From: Peribacillus cavernae
GTDB taxonomy: Bacteria > Bacillota > Bacilli > Bacillales > DSM-1321
DNA length: 42,352 nt
Reading direction: 5' to 3'
Assembly (NCBI RefSeq): GCF_003989135.1
Contig: NZ_RYZZ01000031.1
Coordinates: forward strand, 1 to 42,352
Shown: positions 8,128 to 18,413 of the stretch, in pieces
Numbering within the stretch: position 1 is the stretch's first letter
How the letters are laid out: the number at the start of each line of letters is the position of its first letter
The notes under the pieces: generated by a model
Database searches by the model: none
What the model saw: only the letters and a program-made list of their open reading frames with translations
Told to the model about the DNA's origin: nothing
Translations under genes and position numbers: made by a program

Positions 8128-8529
8128 CTAGCGGATCCATTTAGTGGCTAATATCTCTGTACCTTTCCCAGGTGTGGAATCTATATCGAAGTCATCCATC
8201 AACCGCTTTACCCCAGGAAGGCCGGCTCCCAGACCTCCGGAAGTGGTATAACCATCTTCCATAACTTTTCTTATATCCTGAATACCAGGACCTTCATCGG
8301 TGGCTACTATTTTCAAACCTGACTTTCCGGCGTCATAAACCTTATCTATATACACATTGCCCTGTCCGGCATATAAATATATATTTCTTGCCAGTTCACT
8401 AATAGCTGTTGTAATCCTCGCCTGGTCTACAGTGCCAAATCCCAGCTCCTTGGCAACGTTCCGCCCAAGCTGACGGGCAGCTACGATGTCCCATTCATTA
8501 ATAATTTTCACGCAGGACTGGAACTCCAT
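8128..8529 (-). CDS. rsbT: Serine/threonine kinase RsbT, stressosome switch protein
   Basis: 133 aa, equal to B. subtilis RsbT. GHKL motifs: ELARNIYLYAG (N-box), DEGPGI (G1) and GGLGAGLPGVKRLMD (G2). RsbT is sequestered by RsbS/RsbR; on stress it phosphorylates them, leaves and activates RsbU. The start at 8529 gives MEFQSCVKII; a longer in-frame reading 48 bases upstream would run into rsbS and has no matching homologous N-terminus. Confidence 0.97.
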   Translation of the reverse strand: MEFQSCVKIINEWDIVAARQLGRNVAKELGFGTVDQARITTAISELARNIYLYAGQGNVYIDKVYDAGKSGLKIVATDEGPGIQDIRKVMEDGYTTSGGLGAGLPGVKRLMDDFDIDSTPGKGTEILATKWIR

Positions 8530-8533
8530 ATAC

Positions 8534-8890
8534 TTAATCCCCCAATTCCTGTTGTAATTTCTCCAGGCCTTTCTCAAGGTCTAATGCCGTCATGACATCA
8601 TTCAGGCTGATACCGAGTTCGATTAGAGTAATCGCAACCGCTGGCTGGATTCCAGTAATTACAACTTTTGCACCCATTAGTGTGGACATGCTGAGAACGT
8701 CTCCCAGTACTTTTGCAATGAAAGAATCTATGAAATCAATGGAGGTAATATCAATTACCACGCCATTGGCACTTGTTTCATGAATTTTTTGCAGTAAGTC
8801 TTCCTGAAATTGAAGAGCTGTTGCATCATCAAGTTCCCCTTGGATGGATACCAACAGACAATCATAAAGCTTTAAAATTGGAATTCGCAT
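8534..8890 (-). CDS. rsbS: Stressosome scaffold protein RsbS
   Basis: 118 aa single STAS domain. The phosphorylation-site context [15 protein letters not shown] is intact, with Ser56 here matching Ser59 of B. subtilis because the N-terminus is three residues shorter. Also conserved: [15 protein letters not shown]. RsbS holds RsbT in the stressosome core. Stop codon lies 4 bases before the rsbT start. Confidence 0.97.
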   Translation of the reverse strand: MRIPILKLYDCLLVSIQGELDDATALQFQEDLLQKIHETSANGVVIDITSIDFIDSFIAKVLGDVLSMSTLMGAKVVITGIQPAVAITLIELGISLNDVMTALDLEKGLEKLQQELGD

Positions 8891-8892
8891 AG

Positions 8893-9720
8893 TTACCCCT
8901 CCATCTCAACTATCTTACGGGAAGTTATCTCCAGTGCAGCTTCGATTCCTTTTTTCAGTGAGTTTTTCGTGACGATTTCGTTCAAGTTAATCCCTAAATT
9001 GACAATGGTCTGGGCAATTTCCGGGCGAATTCCGCAGAGCATGCATTTGGTTCCTACCAATCGCACGGCTTCTGCAGCCTGGATAATATGATGGGCGACC
9101 ATTGTATCCACAACAGGAACGCCTGTAATATCAATTAATACCACCTCTGAACGGTGTTTCACAACGCCCTGGAGCAAATTCTCCATAATTTGTTTTGCCC
9201 TTTGTGTATCAATTGTCCCCACAAGCGGCATCACTGTAATTCCTTCAAGGACAGGAATCAAAGGAGCGGACAGTTCTTGCAAGGCAATTTTTTGAAGAGA
9301 AACCGTTTTTTCCCATGTGCGGGCATATATATTAACTATTTCATTGCTCAGCGGCGTTGACCATTTATCAAAATCATAGATAATGTCCATTTGATTTTCT
9401 GAAGTCACAATACCGTTTGCCTGCATGCCTTGAAAAACGATCAGATTAAACTCGCGTAGCCCTTCATTGACAAATGTAAGAGGCCATCCAAGACGAACAA
9501 CCTTTTCTGCAAAATCGGTGAGTTTGCCTGTAAATACTTCATTATCGCTTTCAATGTTAGAAATAATCATATCGATAAATTCACGGCTTGTCCGTGTGAA
9601 CATTTGATCCGAAACAACTCTGACGAGTCTTTCATCCGCTTTTTCTTTCATTTTTTCCGTCCACTCATTCAGGATATTATCTTGGTTTTGCTTTATAAAA
9701 TCGTAAATCAATTGATTCAT
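8893..9720 (-). CDS. rsbRA: Stressosome sensor/co-antagonist RsbRA
   Basis: 275 aa. An N-terminal non-haem globin-like sensor domain (residues ~1-135, variable) is joined by the linker [22 protein letters not shown] to a C-terminal STAS domain. Both known phospho-threonine contexts are present: [10 protein letters not shown] and [14 protein letters not shown]. It forms the outer turrets of the stressosome. ATG preceded by GGGAGG. First gene of the eight-gene operon, 3 bases before rsbS. Confidence 0.96.
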   Translation of the reverse strand: MNQLIYDFIKQNQDNILNEWTEKMKEKADERLVRVVSDQMFTRTSREFIDMIISNIESDNEVFTGKLTDFAEKVVRLGWPLTFVNEGLREFNLIVFQGMQANGIVTSENQMDIIYDFDKWSTPLSNEIVNIYARTWEKTVSLQKIALQELSAPLIPVLEGITVMPLVGTIDTQRAKQIMENLLQGVVKHRSEVVLIDITGVPVVDTMVAHHIIQAAEAVRLVGTKCMLCGIRPEIAQTIVNLGINLNEIVTKNSLKKGIEAALEITSRKIVEMEG

Positions 9721-10146
9721 AATTTCCTCCCATTTTTAGCACAATACGTGCATGAAAATACTTCCGTTCATTTGTTAATGCGTATTTCCGTTTATATATA
9801 TCGTTAAGTTATGCTAATATTTTATTAAGCCGCTTCGTTCGTCTTAAAATCCAAAAAGAAGTGGAAGAGACTACATAAAATAGTTACGTTTTTACTATAT
9901 GTTTTCTAGTTTCATTCGTCAAATGAAATAGTTTCCCCTGCAAAATCATTTGCGTTATTGAAAAATGTTTTGAAAGGCTTTCATTTTGACGGAAAGGGAA
10001 ACCAAATATGAGGACAATAAATAGCACTAAAAAACGGTTCCGATAAACTCCGAAACCGCTCTCGCATGCCTGATCTTTTTTCTTCAGGGAAATAAATATA
10101 ATAATTAAAAATGACCTTCAACCTGGGACGCTCTTTGTTCAGTTCT
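9721..10146. other. Intergenic: rsbRA upstream region
   Basis: A+T-rich spacer between mazF and rsbRA. It holds the mazF-side terminator (10029-10058) and must contain the start of the rsb operon, but I see no convincing sigma-A -35/-10 pair. An imperfect palindrome GCAC-N5-GTGC lies near 9741-9753. No gene seen. Confidence 0.6.
10029..10058 (-). terminator. Terminator after mazF
   Basis: On the minus strand CGGTTTCGG pairs with CGGAACCG (G-T pairs allowed), followed by TTTTTT. It separates the mazEF unit from the rsb/sigB operon. Confidence 0.8.
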
Positions 10147-10500
10147 TCAAAACTCTACAAGCCCGAGGCTGATTTGCAGGGCATCCTGCACTTTTTGCAT
10201 CATTGCTTCGTCAAGATGAGTGATTTTATCAGTTAACCGCTGTTTGTCTATGGTACGTATTTGTTCTAAAAGGATGACTGAATCACGTTCAAATCCGTAC
10301 TTTTTTGCATTGATTTCAACGTGTGTAGGCAGTTTGGCTTTTTGGATTTGCGCTGTAATGGCCGCCACGATCACAGTGGGACTAAAGCGATTGCCGATAT
10401 CATTTTGAATGATTAACACCGGGCGGGTCCCTCCTTGCTCTGAACCTACCACCGGAGACAAGTCTGCGAAGTATACGTCACCACGCTTAACAACAATCAA
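10147..10500 (-). CDS. ndoA: MazF-family endoribonuclease toxin EndoA
   Basis: 117 aa, closely like B. subtilis EndoA (116 aa). The N-terminal strand [20 protein letters not shown] is diagnostic, followed by [20 protein letters not shown] and [13 protein letters not shown]. It cleaves mRNA at short specific sequences (UACAU in B. subtilis). The start is a TTG at 10500, with GGAGG eight bases upstream inside the last antitoxin codons. A longer in-frame reading upstream overlaps the antitoxin and lacks homology. Confidence 0.95.
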   Translation of the reverse strand: MIVVKRGDVYFADLSPVVGSEQGGTRPVLIIQNDIGNRFSPTVIVAAITAQIQKAKLPTHVEINAKKYGFERDSVILLEQIRTIDKQRLTDKITHLDEAMMQKVQDALQISLGLVEF

Positions 10501-10504
10501 AGGT

Positions 10505-10786
10505 TCAACCTCCGCTAACCAATCGTTCAACGCGAGTGTTTGCCTCATATTCTGCCAAAAAAGCTTCTGAAGCAATTGTTAAATTAATGGCTGCCATTTC
10601 AATATAACCACATTTCATAGACTCGCGAAATTCTCTTTTTTTACGTTCGCGAAGGTACATCTTGGTCGCACGATAAATGAATTCACTGCGATTTACATTT
10701 TCTTCTCTAACATACCCATCTAATTCGGATAAGAAATTTTGAGGTAATCGAATTAATATCTCTCTCGTTGCGCTGGATTCAGACAC
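10505..10786 (-). CDS. ndoAI: MazE-like antitoxin EndoAI
   Basis: 93 aa ribbon-helix-helix antitoxin, the same length as B. subtilis EndoAI, ending in the family signature VERLVSGG. The N-terminal RHH part ([15 protein letters not shown]) dimerises and binds DNA; the C-terminal tail wraps the toxin. I favour GTG at 10786 over ATG at 10792: GGAGG lies 9 bases before the GTG but only 3 before the ATG, and the N-terminus then reads M-SESSA as in relatives. Four bases separate it from ndoA. Confidence 0.93.
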   Translation of the reverse strand: MSESSATREILIRLPQNFLSELDGYVREENVNRSEFIYRATKMYLRERKKREFRESMKCGYIEMAAINLTIASEAFLAEYEANTRVERLVSGG

Positions 10787-10949
10787 AAACATACACCTCC
10801 ACCATCACTACACACCTAATTAATTGTATATCCTTTTTCATATTACCATTAAAATATCCGTATGCAAAGAGTATATTCTAAAAACTCTATATTATTATCA
10901 GCAAAAAAGTATGGTTCTTATTCACTTTTTCTACTGATGGTCCAATTAT

Positions 10950-12107
10950 TTACTGCAGCAGGGGATTTACCACTTTTATAATCTGTCCATTTCGCAAATA
11001 AATCCGCGGGACCCTGGCAGAAATGAGACAGACCACTTCATAATTAATCGTATCAAGTTTTTTTGCTATTTCATCAACCGCTATGAAAGACCCTTCATTT
11101 TCCCCGATCAATGTCACCTCTGTCCCAGGGGACAGTTGATCTTTGATACGAATCATACATTGATCCATGCAAATTCTGCCGACAATTGGCACTCTTTCCC
11201 CATGTACCAGCACTTCCTGTCCCTGAAGCTTCCGGATCCACCCGTCGGCATAACCGATTGGAAGGGTTGCAATCCATTCATTTTGTTTAGCTTTGTAAGT
11301 CGCACCATAGCTAACGCTTTCTCCCTTTGGCAGTTCTTTCACATGGACAGTTCGCGTCTTGAGCGACATAGCCTGCTCAAGACGAAATGGCAGAACGTCT
11401 TTTATCTCAAGTGAAGGGCTTAGCCCATACATAGATATCCCCATTCTTACTGCATTGAAATCATTGTCTTCAAACCTTAGAGAAGCGGCACTGTTTGCTG
11501 AGTGGACAAGATCTGGCCTGGCTCTCAGCCAAGATAGCATCTCTTTAAAAGCAGCCAGTTGTTTCTTGTAATAGGCTGTATCAAGCTCATCAGCCGTTGC
11601 AAAATGGGTGTAGATTCCCTCGAAGATAAAGTTATCATCATTCAAGAGCTTGGCTTCGAGATCCAACAGTTCTTCTTTCGTACGTATGCCAAGCCTGCCC
11701 ATGCCGCTATCGCATTTCACATGAACCTTAAGTGGTGCGTTATGGGAAAGTTCCCGGGTTGCGCTGATTACCCACTCTGTCTGATAGACCGTCAAAGTGA
11801 TATCAAGTTTCGCTGCCAAAGCCGCGTTTTCGGGTCTTGAAGCTCCAAGTACGAGTATCGGCGTCTGGATCCCTTTTTTCCTTAAGGCTAATGCCTCATC
11901 AAGAAATGCTACCGCCAAAAAATCCGCTCCAGCTTCAAGAGCGATGCTGGCTGATTCATAATCTCCATGGCCATATCCATTCGCTTTAACGACCGCATAC
12001 ATTTTCATAGCCGGAGGAAGATGTTTTTTCATATTTGCAACATTTGTATAAATGTTGTCTAAATTGATTTCTGCCCACGTATCTCTGTGGTAATTCCCTA
12101 TTTCCAA
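10950..12107 (-). CDS. alr: Alanine racemase Alr
   Basis: 385 aa PLP enzyme interconverting L- and D-alanine for peptidoglycan. The PLP lysine lies in [10 protein letters not shown] (~Lys41), the catalytic tyrosine in SYGATYKA, and the substrate-side motif is RICMDQCMI. Length agrees with B. subtilis Alr (389). The TTG at 12107 is chosen because AAGGAAGGG lies about seven bases upstream; ATGs 24 and 33 bases further upstream lack a good ribosome site. Downstream of the lipoprotein gene and upstream of mazE. Confidence 0.95.
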   Translation of the reverse strand: MEIGNYHRDTWAEINLDNIYTNVANMKKHLPPAMKMYAVVKANGYGHGDYESASIALEAGADFLAVAFLDEALALRKKGIQTPILVLGASRPENAALAAKLDITLTVYQTEWVISATRELSHNAPLKVHVKCDSGMGRLGIRTKEELLDLEAKLLNDDNFIFEGIYTHFATADELDTAYYKKQLAAFKEMLSWLRARPDLVHSANSAASLRFEDNDFNAVRMGISMYGLSPSLEIKDVLPFRLEQAMSLKTRTVHVKELPKGESVSYGATYKAKQNEWIATLPIGYADGWIRKLQGQEVLVHGERVPIVGRICMDQCMIRIKDQLSPGTEVTLIGENEGSFIAVDEIAKKLDTINYEVVCLISARVPRIYLRNGQIIKVVNPLLQ

Positions 12108-12346
12108 TCTGTAACCCTTCCTTCTTGTCATCCATACCATGCAGCTTTAATCGAGATAACCTAAGTTTCACGATAATTATAAACAATTTTTTTCTGCATT
12201 TAAAGGAAGGCATATGGAAATAGGGGTACCGGCACACACATGGGGCACTATCAGACATTATCACTCTTAACACCGCTTACTGTAGGAATCAAGTGATTTA
12301 CTGTCCAAACTAAAACCCGCTTCCGTCAAAATCCGCTTCCCCACCA

Positions 12347-13357
12347 TCATTTAACGGCAGTTCCTTCTACGGATCGGGCAATCTTCACCATCTCATTGTT
12401 AGTTAAATCCTGGGAAGCAAGCATATAATCCACTCCCTCGTGGGTCCAGGTCACTGAGTTATCCGTGATTGCGCCAACCGTGTATCCGAGATCAACTGGT
12501 TCACCGTTAATCGTTTTTGAAACGAGTGAGGTTTCAACAACATCCGCTTTTTCCTGAACTAATGTAAAGCTCTTCTTGCCTTCGTATGTCAGGACAACGC
12601 GTTTGCCATCTTCCATATCCAGTTCCTTTTCCTCAGTCAAGCTTATACCGTCGATTTCGGCACCCGGATATTTGACCGAAAAGCCTTCATCTTTTTCTTC
12701 TCCCATGACGGGCACTTCCAACTGGGCTCCGGTCATATTTTTCTTCATGTCAAATGCATCTTTATCAAAGGATGTATTGAATGTAACCTTTGAAAACTCA
12801 ACCGTGACCAATGGATTATGGTCAGGATCCATCACTTTCACACCGACAGGTGATAAGTCTTTCTTATTGAGAGTTATTTCTTGAAAGGGGAGCATCTTAT
12901 TATTTTGATAACGTGTTTTTGTTTCAAAAACGTAATGTTTGTCTGTTGACTTAAAAGTTGCACTTTTATCTTCGCTAATATCCTTTACCAGCGATTCATA
13001 TAAATACGCCTGGCTGCTGTTTTTGGGCCACTCGCTCTGGAATTTGAAGCTTTTGTTCAGGGCTGGTGTCAACACATATACCCCCTCATTATTCCGAAGG
13101 ATCATTTGGCTTTGGTCCTTTTGCGAATTTTTCAGGTTCACTCTGTAAAAGGATGGATTTTTATGCCAGACTTCCACACTATAAACCTGGGGATCAGCCC
13201 CCATTTTCAAGGTCATCTTGGCATTCGCTTTATACCCTTTCATTTCTCCAACCTTCTCATTCAGGTCACTGACTACATCATCCTGCGACTTCTGGCCGCA
13301 GGCGGAAAGGACAAGTATCAGCATGATCCCAGCAAAAAGCACTAACAATTTCTTCAT
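12347..13357 (-). CDS. ydcC: LolA-like lipoprotein YdcC
   Basis: 336 aa. A signal peptide with lipobox LSAC places the lipid cysteine at residue 20, so the protein is anchored outside the cell membrane. The body resembles the LolA/LppX fold: repeated strands such as MTLKMGADPQVYSVEVWHKNPSFYRV, then VTFNTSFDKDAFDM. YdcC-type proteins are linked to sporulation and the outer-leaflet surface; the ligand is unknown. AAAGGGG precedes the ATG. Between acpS and alr as in B. subtilis. Confidence 0.88.
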   Translation of the reverse strand: MKKLLVLFAGIMLILVLSACGQKSQDDVVSDLNEKVGEMKGYKANAKMTLKMGADPQVYSVEVWHKNPSFYRVNLKNSQKDQSQMILRNNEGVYVLTPALNKSFKFQSEWPKNSSQAYLYESLVKDISEDKSATFKSTDKHYVFETKTRYQNNKMLPFQEITLNKKDLSPVGVKVMDPDHNPLVTVEFSKVTFNTSFDKDAFDMKKNMTGAQLEVPVMGEEKDEGFSVKYPGAEIDGISLTEEKELDMEDGKRVVLTYEGKKSFTLVQEKADVVETSLVSKTINGEPVDLGYTVGAITDNSVTWTHEGVDYMLASQDLTNNEMVKIARSVEGTAVK

Positions 13358-13534
13358 CTTTTCAACCCCTTTTGGTTAATAAACGTAAAAGGGAGAGGAA
13401 AAGGCAGGATCAAGACATTGAAGGCATTTCGACTTTTCTTGTGAGCCTTTCCTGCAATGTATCTCTTACCGGGCCTTGTCTCCCTATAGCAATATGAGTA
13501 TATGAGACAACCCGTTTGAATATGTCATTAGAAA

Positions 13535-13616
13535 AGCGCAAGCGCCTTGTAACGAGGAACGTCGACTAAGAGCGCCACGTCCTGTGTGATAGGGCTAGGC
13601 TGCTTGCGCTAGACAC
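13535..13616. repeat. Dispersed palindromic element with AGCGCAAGC/GCTTGCGCT ends
   Basis: AGCGCAAGC (13535-13543) and GCTTGCGCT (13602-13610) form terminal inverted repeats around a partly structured core. The right 19 bases (13598-13616) recur exactly at 16858-16876. Similar GCGCAAGCGCC elements are common in Bacillus intergenic DNA. The rest of 13358-13654 holds only the ydcC upstream region. Confidence 0.75.
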
Positions 13617-13654
13617 TAACTCATATTGGAAAGTTATACTTTCTTATCACATTA

Positions 13655-13693
13655 GAAAAAGGCAGAAAGCATCGCTGCTTCCTGCCTTTTTCT
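13655..13693. terminator. Terminator after acpS
   Basis: AAAAAGGCAGAAAGCA pairs with TGCTTCCTGCCTTTTT; T-run on both strands. Confidence 0.88.
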
Positions 13694-13707
13694 ATTTATA
13701 AGCATCC

Positions 13708-14061
13708 CTAAAATTCTTCGATGACCACTTGCGCTGCCGCATATTCCCTGCTGTGGGTGATAGAGAGATGGACGCCATCTGAAAACGGCTTTTCAATATA
13801 CGGCCTGCCGTTTGGATCTGTTGCAATTTCAATATTCAAAAAAGAAAGGCTCTCTCCTATCCCGGTTCCGAAAGCTTTTGAAAATGCTTCTTTAGCAGCA
13901 AAGCGTCCGGCGAAAAACTCGACCCTTCGTGAACTTTTTAAGCCTGTATACACCTTTCTTTCGTGTTCGGTTAAAATTCTTTCCAGAAACCTCGGCTGGC
14001 GTGCCAGAATAGCACGCACCCTTGCAATTTCGATAATATCTATCCCTATCCCCTTAATCAT
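13708..14061 (-). CDS. acpS: Holo-acyl-carrier-protein synthase AcpS
   Basis: 117 aa. It transfers 4'-phosphopantetheine from CoA to acyl carrier protein. The metal-binding residues are in MIKGIGIDIIEI (Asp8) and GRFAAKEAFSKAFGTG (Glu58); the C-terminal HLSITHSREYAAAQV is also typical. ATG with AAGGAAGG upstream. Divergent from the rhomboid gene. Confidence 0.96.
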   Translation of the reverse strand: MIKGIGIDIIEIARVRAILARQPRFLERILTEHERKVYTGLKSSRRVEFFAGRFAAKEAFSKAFGTGIGESLSFLNIEIATDPNGRPYIEKPFSDGVHLSITHSREYAAAQVVIEEF

Positions 14062-14135
14062 CGCTACCTTCCTTCTATCTTATTAATTCCTTGCATATAT
14101 TCAGAAAAGCTGACTCAAGTATAAAGGTAAAAAGG

Positions 14136-14741
14136 ATGATTATTTTGTTCACGAGAACCGAAAGCTTCCAACAATTCATTAGGCTTTACCCTGTTGTCTG
14201 TATTTTGCTGGCGCTGAATATCCTATTGTTCCTTCTTACCTTTCTCCCCTTTTTTCCGGAATATCTATTGTTAGAGAGATGGTCTGGTTATAACCGGTTT
14301 ATTGCCGCTGGGGAGTGGTGGAGGCTGGTGACTTCGATATTTCTGCATCGATCATTCAGCCATCTCTTGTTTAATTGCTTTTCAATCATAATCCTGGCCC
14401 CTGCATTAGAAAAGATGCTTGGCCGCATCAGATTCTGCTTTTTCTTTTTGATTGCAGGCATAATTGCCAATATTGCCACTTATCTATTAACCCCCCCTGC
14501 GTTCAGTCATGTCGGTGCAAGCAATGCTATACTCGGAGTACTGGGCTTTTATGTATATCTGGCCGCGTTTCATAAACAAATGATGTCAAGACAACATGCA
14601 ATGACCATTTATGCACTAACAGCTGTTTCTGTTTTCATGACCTTCATGCAGCCTGAAACGAACCATATCGGCCACCTAAGTGGACTGGCTGCCGGGGTTG
14701 TACTGGCTCCTCTTTTTCGAAAAAAGCTCAGCCTGTTTTAG
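14136..14741 (+). CDS. ydcA: Rhomboid family intramembrane serine protease
   Basis: 201 aa with about six membrane segments. The catalytic serine is in VGASNAILG and the catalytic histidine in NHIGHLSGLAAG near the C-terminus; HLLFNCFS carries the conserved His/Asn pair of TM2. Here GASN replaces the usual GASG. The ATG at 14136 follows AAAGG; a TTG at 14091 opens the same frame without a ribosome site, and a TTG at 14145 is also possible. Location next to acpS matches B. subtilis ydcA. Substrate unknown. Confidence 0.88.
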   Translation: MIILFTRTESFQQFIRLYPVVCILLALNILLFLLTFLPFFPEYLLLERWSGYNRFIAAGEWWRLVTSIFLHRSFSHLLFNCFSIIILAPALEKMLGRIRFCFFFLIAGIIANIATYLLTPPAFSHVGASNAILGVLGFYVYLAAFHKQMMSRQHAMTIYALTAVSVFMTFMQPETNHIGHLSGLAAGVVLAPLFRKKLSLF

Positions 14742-14758
14742 TAGAACGAGCGAAAGAA

Positions 14759-16222
14759 TTAGTTCTTTCGCTCGAAAAACCATTCCTTGATCCGGTCTGA
14801 GTCCTCCGCTTCCAAGTCTACTACTTTCCCTGCGCGCGGCCCTGCCCCTGACTTCACTACTGCCGAAACGGAAGCAAGATTTGCTCTTTTCTGGAATGGA
14901 CTGACTTCAGAATAAACCGCCTGGATTCTTTTCTTTTGAAAGATAAAAGTTTGCTTAGAAAAAAAACGAGATCTGAGCTGCAGTTGATTTCCTGTGATGT
15001 TCCAGCCGGCGCCGCGATAGCATAGATAAGCCCAGGAAGCACCAAGCGGCATAAAAAGCAGCGACAAATAGCCCCAGGGCTGATATAAATAGGAACAGAT
15101 CGCCGCTGCTGGAATGATGATCAGCCAGACCCGGAACTGATACCTTTTAAAAGAACGCTTAGGAAGAGGGTTTACTTGGACCTGGATCTCGTATTCAGGA
15201 ATGAACTGGCGGATCATTTCCTGGATTTTTTCTTTTTTTATCAATGGAAAAAGCATGATATGAGAGCTTTCCTTATCAAGAATTGAACCGCCGGCATATT
15301 CGACATACACACTTGCATAGCCGAGTGGCTGTCTGATTAAATTTTCGGTGATCCTGATAGCCTGGACTTTCTCTAGCGGAATCGTAAGTTGTCTTCTCTC
15401 CAGCAGACCTCTTGAAATGACGATCTTATCCTCATTTTTCTTGACGGTAAAAAAAGCATATTTCAGGACGATACCGGCTGTAGCTATCAAATAAGCAAAT
15501 AACAAGCCGAACACAACGATTATCGCTATAAAGGCAACGCTTCCTTTCGCAAACTGTTCAAAGCCTGTAAATAAGCGCGTATAAGGAATAATCTCTTCGA
15601 ATTGTCCAAAGAATGCCAGCGCTCCTGAAAAGACCACTCCTACTCCGCCTGAAGTTGCAGCCATAATAAATAGTTCTCTGAATGATTGCTGAAACACACT
15701 TTGTATTTCTTCTGTCTTTTCCACACCCTGAATTTCTTGCGTTTCGGCAGCTGAAGCTATCTTGCCGCTACTCTTTACCTCATGAAAAATGCGGTTTATT
15801 CTTTCCGCTTCGTTCTTGGAAATAGCCGTTAATGTTGCATCAGCCTGATCTCCGCTCGATCCTGCCGTTTCCACTTTCAGCTTCACAAGGCCAAATAAAC
15901 GCTGCAGAATTCCTTCGGTTTTATCCAGACTATGAATTCTTTCAAAACGGATATATCTTTTCTTTCTGATAAAAACTCCTGATTCGATCCGTAATTCGCC
16001 TGCTTCTATTCTGTATGTAAACCGCAGCCAATCAAGGATTCCATACCCAACAAAAAGAAGAATGAAAACCGGGATGGCAATGAACTCAAACATTGCCCAT
16101 CTGCCTGAGACGCCACCCCCTCCAAACAGGATGAATATCACTAATGGAATCAGAGCGTCTTTTATCAATTTAATCGCACTTGAAACCGCAGCTACAGGGT
16201 GAAGTCGCTTTGATTCAGACAT
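14759..16222 (-). CDS. ydbT: YdbT, bPH2 (DUF304) membrane protein
   Basis: 487 aa. Several hydrophobic pairs alternate with bacterial PH domains of the DUF304 type, e.g. YRIEAGELRIESGVFIRKKR (~residues 68-90) and further copies near residues 270-330 and 400-460. The ATG at 16222 (MSESKRLHPV) follows GGAAGA and overlaps the ydbS end by 8 bases; a reading from 16303 would lie entirely within ydbS. The YdbS/YdbT pair acts at the membrane and, from memory, protects against circular bacteriocins such as amylocyclicin. Confidence 0.9.
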   Translation of the reverse strand: MSESKRLHPVAAVSSAIKLIKDALIPLVIFILFGGGGVSGRWAMFEFIAIPVFILLFVGYGILDWLRFTYRIEAGELRIESGVFIRKKRYIRFERIHSLDKTEGILQRLFGLVKLKVETAGSSGDQADATLTAISKNEAERINRIFHEVKSSGKIASAAETQEIQGVEKTEEIQSVFQQSFRELFIMAATSGGVGVVFSGALAFFGQFEEIIPYTRLFTGFEQFAKGSVAFIAIIVVFGLLFAYLIATAGIVLKYAFFTVKKNEDKIVISRGLLERRQLTIPLEKVQAIRITENLIRQPLGYASVYVEYAGGSILDKESSHIMLFPLIKKEKIQEMIRQFIPEYEIQVQVNPLPKRSFKRYQFRVWLIIIPAAAICSYLYQPWGYLSLLFMPLGASWAYLCYRGAGWNITGNQLQLRSRFFSKQTFIFQKKRIQAVYSEVSPFQKRANLASVSAVVKSGAGPRAGKVVDLEAEDSDRIKEWFFERKN

Positions 16223-16688
16223 CTTCTTCCACCACACTCGCCATTTTCGATATGTAAAAACGCAGGTTGTCCGCTTCAGAGATATCAAGAGCAGGGATTT
16301 CATGAATGGTAGCTGCTGTGGAGATTTCTACAGAAGCCAGGCCATATTTTCTTAGAAGCGGCCCATGCTTTGTATCCACATGCTGAACACGAACCATCGG
16401 AACCAGAGTCCTTTTGATAATGAGCAGCCCGCTCTGGATTTCAATCTCGGTTTCCCTAACGTCGTACCTCCATCTTTTCCATCTGATAAGCGGCACAAGA
16501 TAGATAGCGATGTATGCAAAAAACATTGCAAGAAGACCAATTCCAACCGCTAACCATAACGGCCAATCAAAAATCAAAATAACGACTACTGCCGCTATCA
16601 TAACAGCCCAGCATGCTATCGAAATAAACAGGCCAGTTAGACGCCAAACTTTTAACGCTTTTTCTGAAATGTGTTTTTGAGGTGTCAA
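16215..16688 (-). CDS. ydbS: YdbS, bPH2 (DUF304) membrane protein
   Basis: 157 aa. Two close membrane helices (SIACWAVMIAAVVVILIF and LAVGIGLLAMFFAYIAIYLV) precede one DUF304 PH domain (VRETEIEIQSGLLIIKRTLV ... VQHVDTKHGPLLRKYGLA). The TTG at 16688 has AGAGGAG nine bases upstream; an in-frame ATG 45 bases further upstream is less well placed. Co-transcribed and overlapping with ydbT, its likely partner. Confidence 0.86.
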   Translation of the reverse strand: MTPQKHISEKALKVWRLTGLFISIACWAVMIAAVVVILIFDWPLWLAVGIGLLAMFFAYIAIYLVPLIRWKRWRYDVRETEIEIQSGLLIIKRTLVPMVRVQHVDTKHGPLLRKYGLASVEISTAATIHEIPALDISEADNLRFYISKMASVVEEDV

Positions 16689-16857
16689 TAATTGGTCTCC
16701 TCTCTTTTTACCATTTTTTATTAGTCCGTACAAAGTATACTATATGTAACGATCCGAAAGATAGCGCTTTTTTGCCTTGGATTATGACTTAGACTGCGAA
16801 AAGCATCACCTAAGGAAAGTTATTCGAGGGAGTTATGTCAAAGATGGAAACTGCCTG

Positions 16858-16876
16858 GGCTGCTTGCGCTAGACAC
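16858..16876. repeat. Relic of the 13.5-kb palindromic element
   Basis: 19 bases ending GCTTGCGCTAGACAC are identical to 13598-13616. The left end is missing, so this is a fragment. Confidence 0.7.
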
Positions 16877-16877
16877 C

Positions 16878-16909
16878 AAAAAAAGAGCCCCTACCTGAGG
16901 AAGCTCTTT
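16878..16909 (-). terminator. Terminator after cshA
   Basis: AAAGAGC pairs with GCTCTTT across CCCTACCTGAGGAA; on the minus strand it is followed by a T-run. Confidence 0.82.
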
Positions 16910-16919
16910 AATGAACGGT

Positions 16920-18413
16920 TTATTTATTATATTGTTCTCTTCTTTGGCTGGATCCGCGATTTCCGCCTGGTTTACGATTATTGTTATTTCGCTTGTTGCC
17001 ATAATCCTTGCGGCCAGTTGGTCCTCTTCCATTGCGTGATCTATTGTTAGATCCAGATCCAGATCTGTTACGGTCTCCCCCACCGCGTCGCATTGGCATC
17101 GGTGATTCCTCTGTCAATTTAACTGGAGTCGTATCAGGCTCCTTAGTCATTGACTTCAGGACCGCGGCCACTAAATCAACAGCGTTGTGCTTTTGGAGAA
17201 GCTCTTCTGCCTGGGGCAGATAAAGGGATAAGTCTTCGTTTTCAACAGCATTGATAATCTTTTCTGATACCGCTTTTTGTTGTCCTTCCAACGCTTCCGT
17301 TAATGTCGGAGTCTTCATACGCTCCATGCGTTTTTTCGTTGTATGTTCAACAGCCTGGAGCTGACCTCTTTCTCTTGGGGTTACAAACGTAATCGCAACA
17401 CCATGCTTTCCTGCTCTTCCGGTTCGGCCAATCCGGTGAACGTAGCTTTCCGGATCCTGCGGAATATCAAAGTTATATACATGCGTGACGCCGGAGATAT
17501 CAAGGCCGCGCGCAGCAACGTCTGTCGCTACAAGAACATCGATGTTTCCTTCTTTGAATTTCTTCAATACAGACAAACGTTTCGCCTGGCTTAGATCGCC
17601 ATGAATTCCTTCAGCCATATAACCGCGAAGGTTCAATGCGGAAGAAAGTTCATCAACACGTCGTTTTGTACGTCCGAAAACGATGGCTAATTCAGGTGTT
17701 TGAATATCGAAAAGACGTGCCAAAGATTCGAATTTCTCACCTTCTCTTAATTCAAGATAGTACTGTTCAATATTAGATACTGTCATTTCCTTTGTTTTAA
17801 CACGTACGATTGTTGGGTCTTTCATGAATCTTTCTGCAATTTTGCGGATAGGCTCAGGCATTGTAGCGGAGAAAAGCAATGTTTGCCTTTCTTCAGGCAC
17901 TGTAGAAAGAATGGACTCAATGTCCTCAATAAAGCCCATATTCAGCATTTCATCGGCTTCATCAAGAACTACCGTTGATACTCCCCCAAGGCGGAGTGTC
18001 TTGCGCTTGATATGGTCTAATAAACGTCCAGGAGTACCTACAATAATATGCGGTTTTTTCTTCAATGCACGGATTTGGCGGTCTATATCCTGTCCACCGT
18101 AAACGGCTAAGACGCGGGCGCGTTTTCCGTAACCAATCTTGAAAAGCTCCTCGGAAACTTGAATGGCAAGTTCGCGAGTTGGTGCAATAATGATTCCTTG
18201 GACGTTTTCATCTTTCAAATCTATTTTTTCCATCAATGGAATACCAAAAGCGACCGTTTTACCTGTTCCTGTCTGCGCCTGGCCGATCAGATCCTTGCCT
18301 TCTAACCCTAATGGAATCGTTTGAGCCTGAATGGGAGTCGCTTCCTCAAACCCCATTTTTTCGATTGATTTCATCGTCGAACTGTCTAATCCTAATTCAC
18401 TAAACAATGTCAA
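16920..18413 (-). CDS. cshA: DEAD-box RNA helicase CshA
   Basis: 497 aa. Q motif GFEEATPIQ, Walker [13 protein letters not shown] box VLDEADEML, motif III FSATMP, motifs [13 protein letters not shown] and [10 protein letters not shown]. The tail (~430-497) is a low-complexity Arg/Gly/Asn-rich RNA-binding segment. CshA unwinds RNA in mRNA decay, ribosome assembly and cold growth. I choose TTG at 18413 (M-T-L-F-S-E-L-G), with AGGAG about 10 bases upstream; the ATG-led extension to 18476 has no homology. In B. subtilis murF lies next door; here 5.7 kb is inserted. Confidence 0.95.
   Translation of the reverse strand: MTLFSELGLDSSTMKSIEKMGFEEATPIQAQTIPLGLEGKDLIGQAQTGTGKTVAFGIPLMEKIDLKDENVQGIIIAPTRELAIQVSEELFKIGYGKRARVLAVYGGQDIDRQIRALKKKPHIIVGTPGRLLDHIKRKTLRLGGVSTVVLDEADEMLNMGFIEDIESILSTVPEERQTLLFSATMPEPIRKIAERFMKDPTIVRVKTKEMTVSNIEQYYLELREGEKFESLARLFDIQTPELAIVFGRTKRRVDELSSALNLRGYMAEGIHGDLSQAKRLSVLKKFKEGNIDVLVATDVAARGLDISGVTHVYNFDIPQDPESYVHRIGRTGRAGKHGVAITFVTPRERGQLQAVEHTTKKRMERMKTPTLTEALEGQQKAVSEKIINAVENEDLSLYLPQAEELLQKHNAVDLVAAVLKSMTKEPDTTPVKLTEESPMPMRRGGGDRNRSGSGSNNRSRNGRGPTGRKDYGNKRNNNNRKPGGNRGSSQRREQYNK

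Noticed and set aside
13721..14086. 121-codon frame opposite acpS
   Set aside because: It is antisense to an intact, well-conserved acpS gene.
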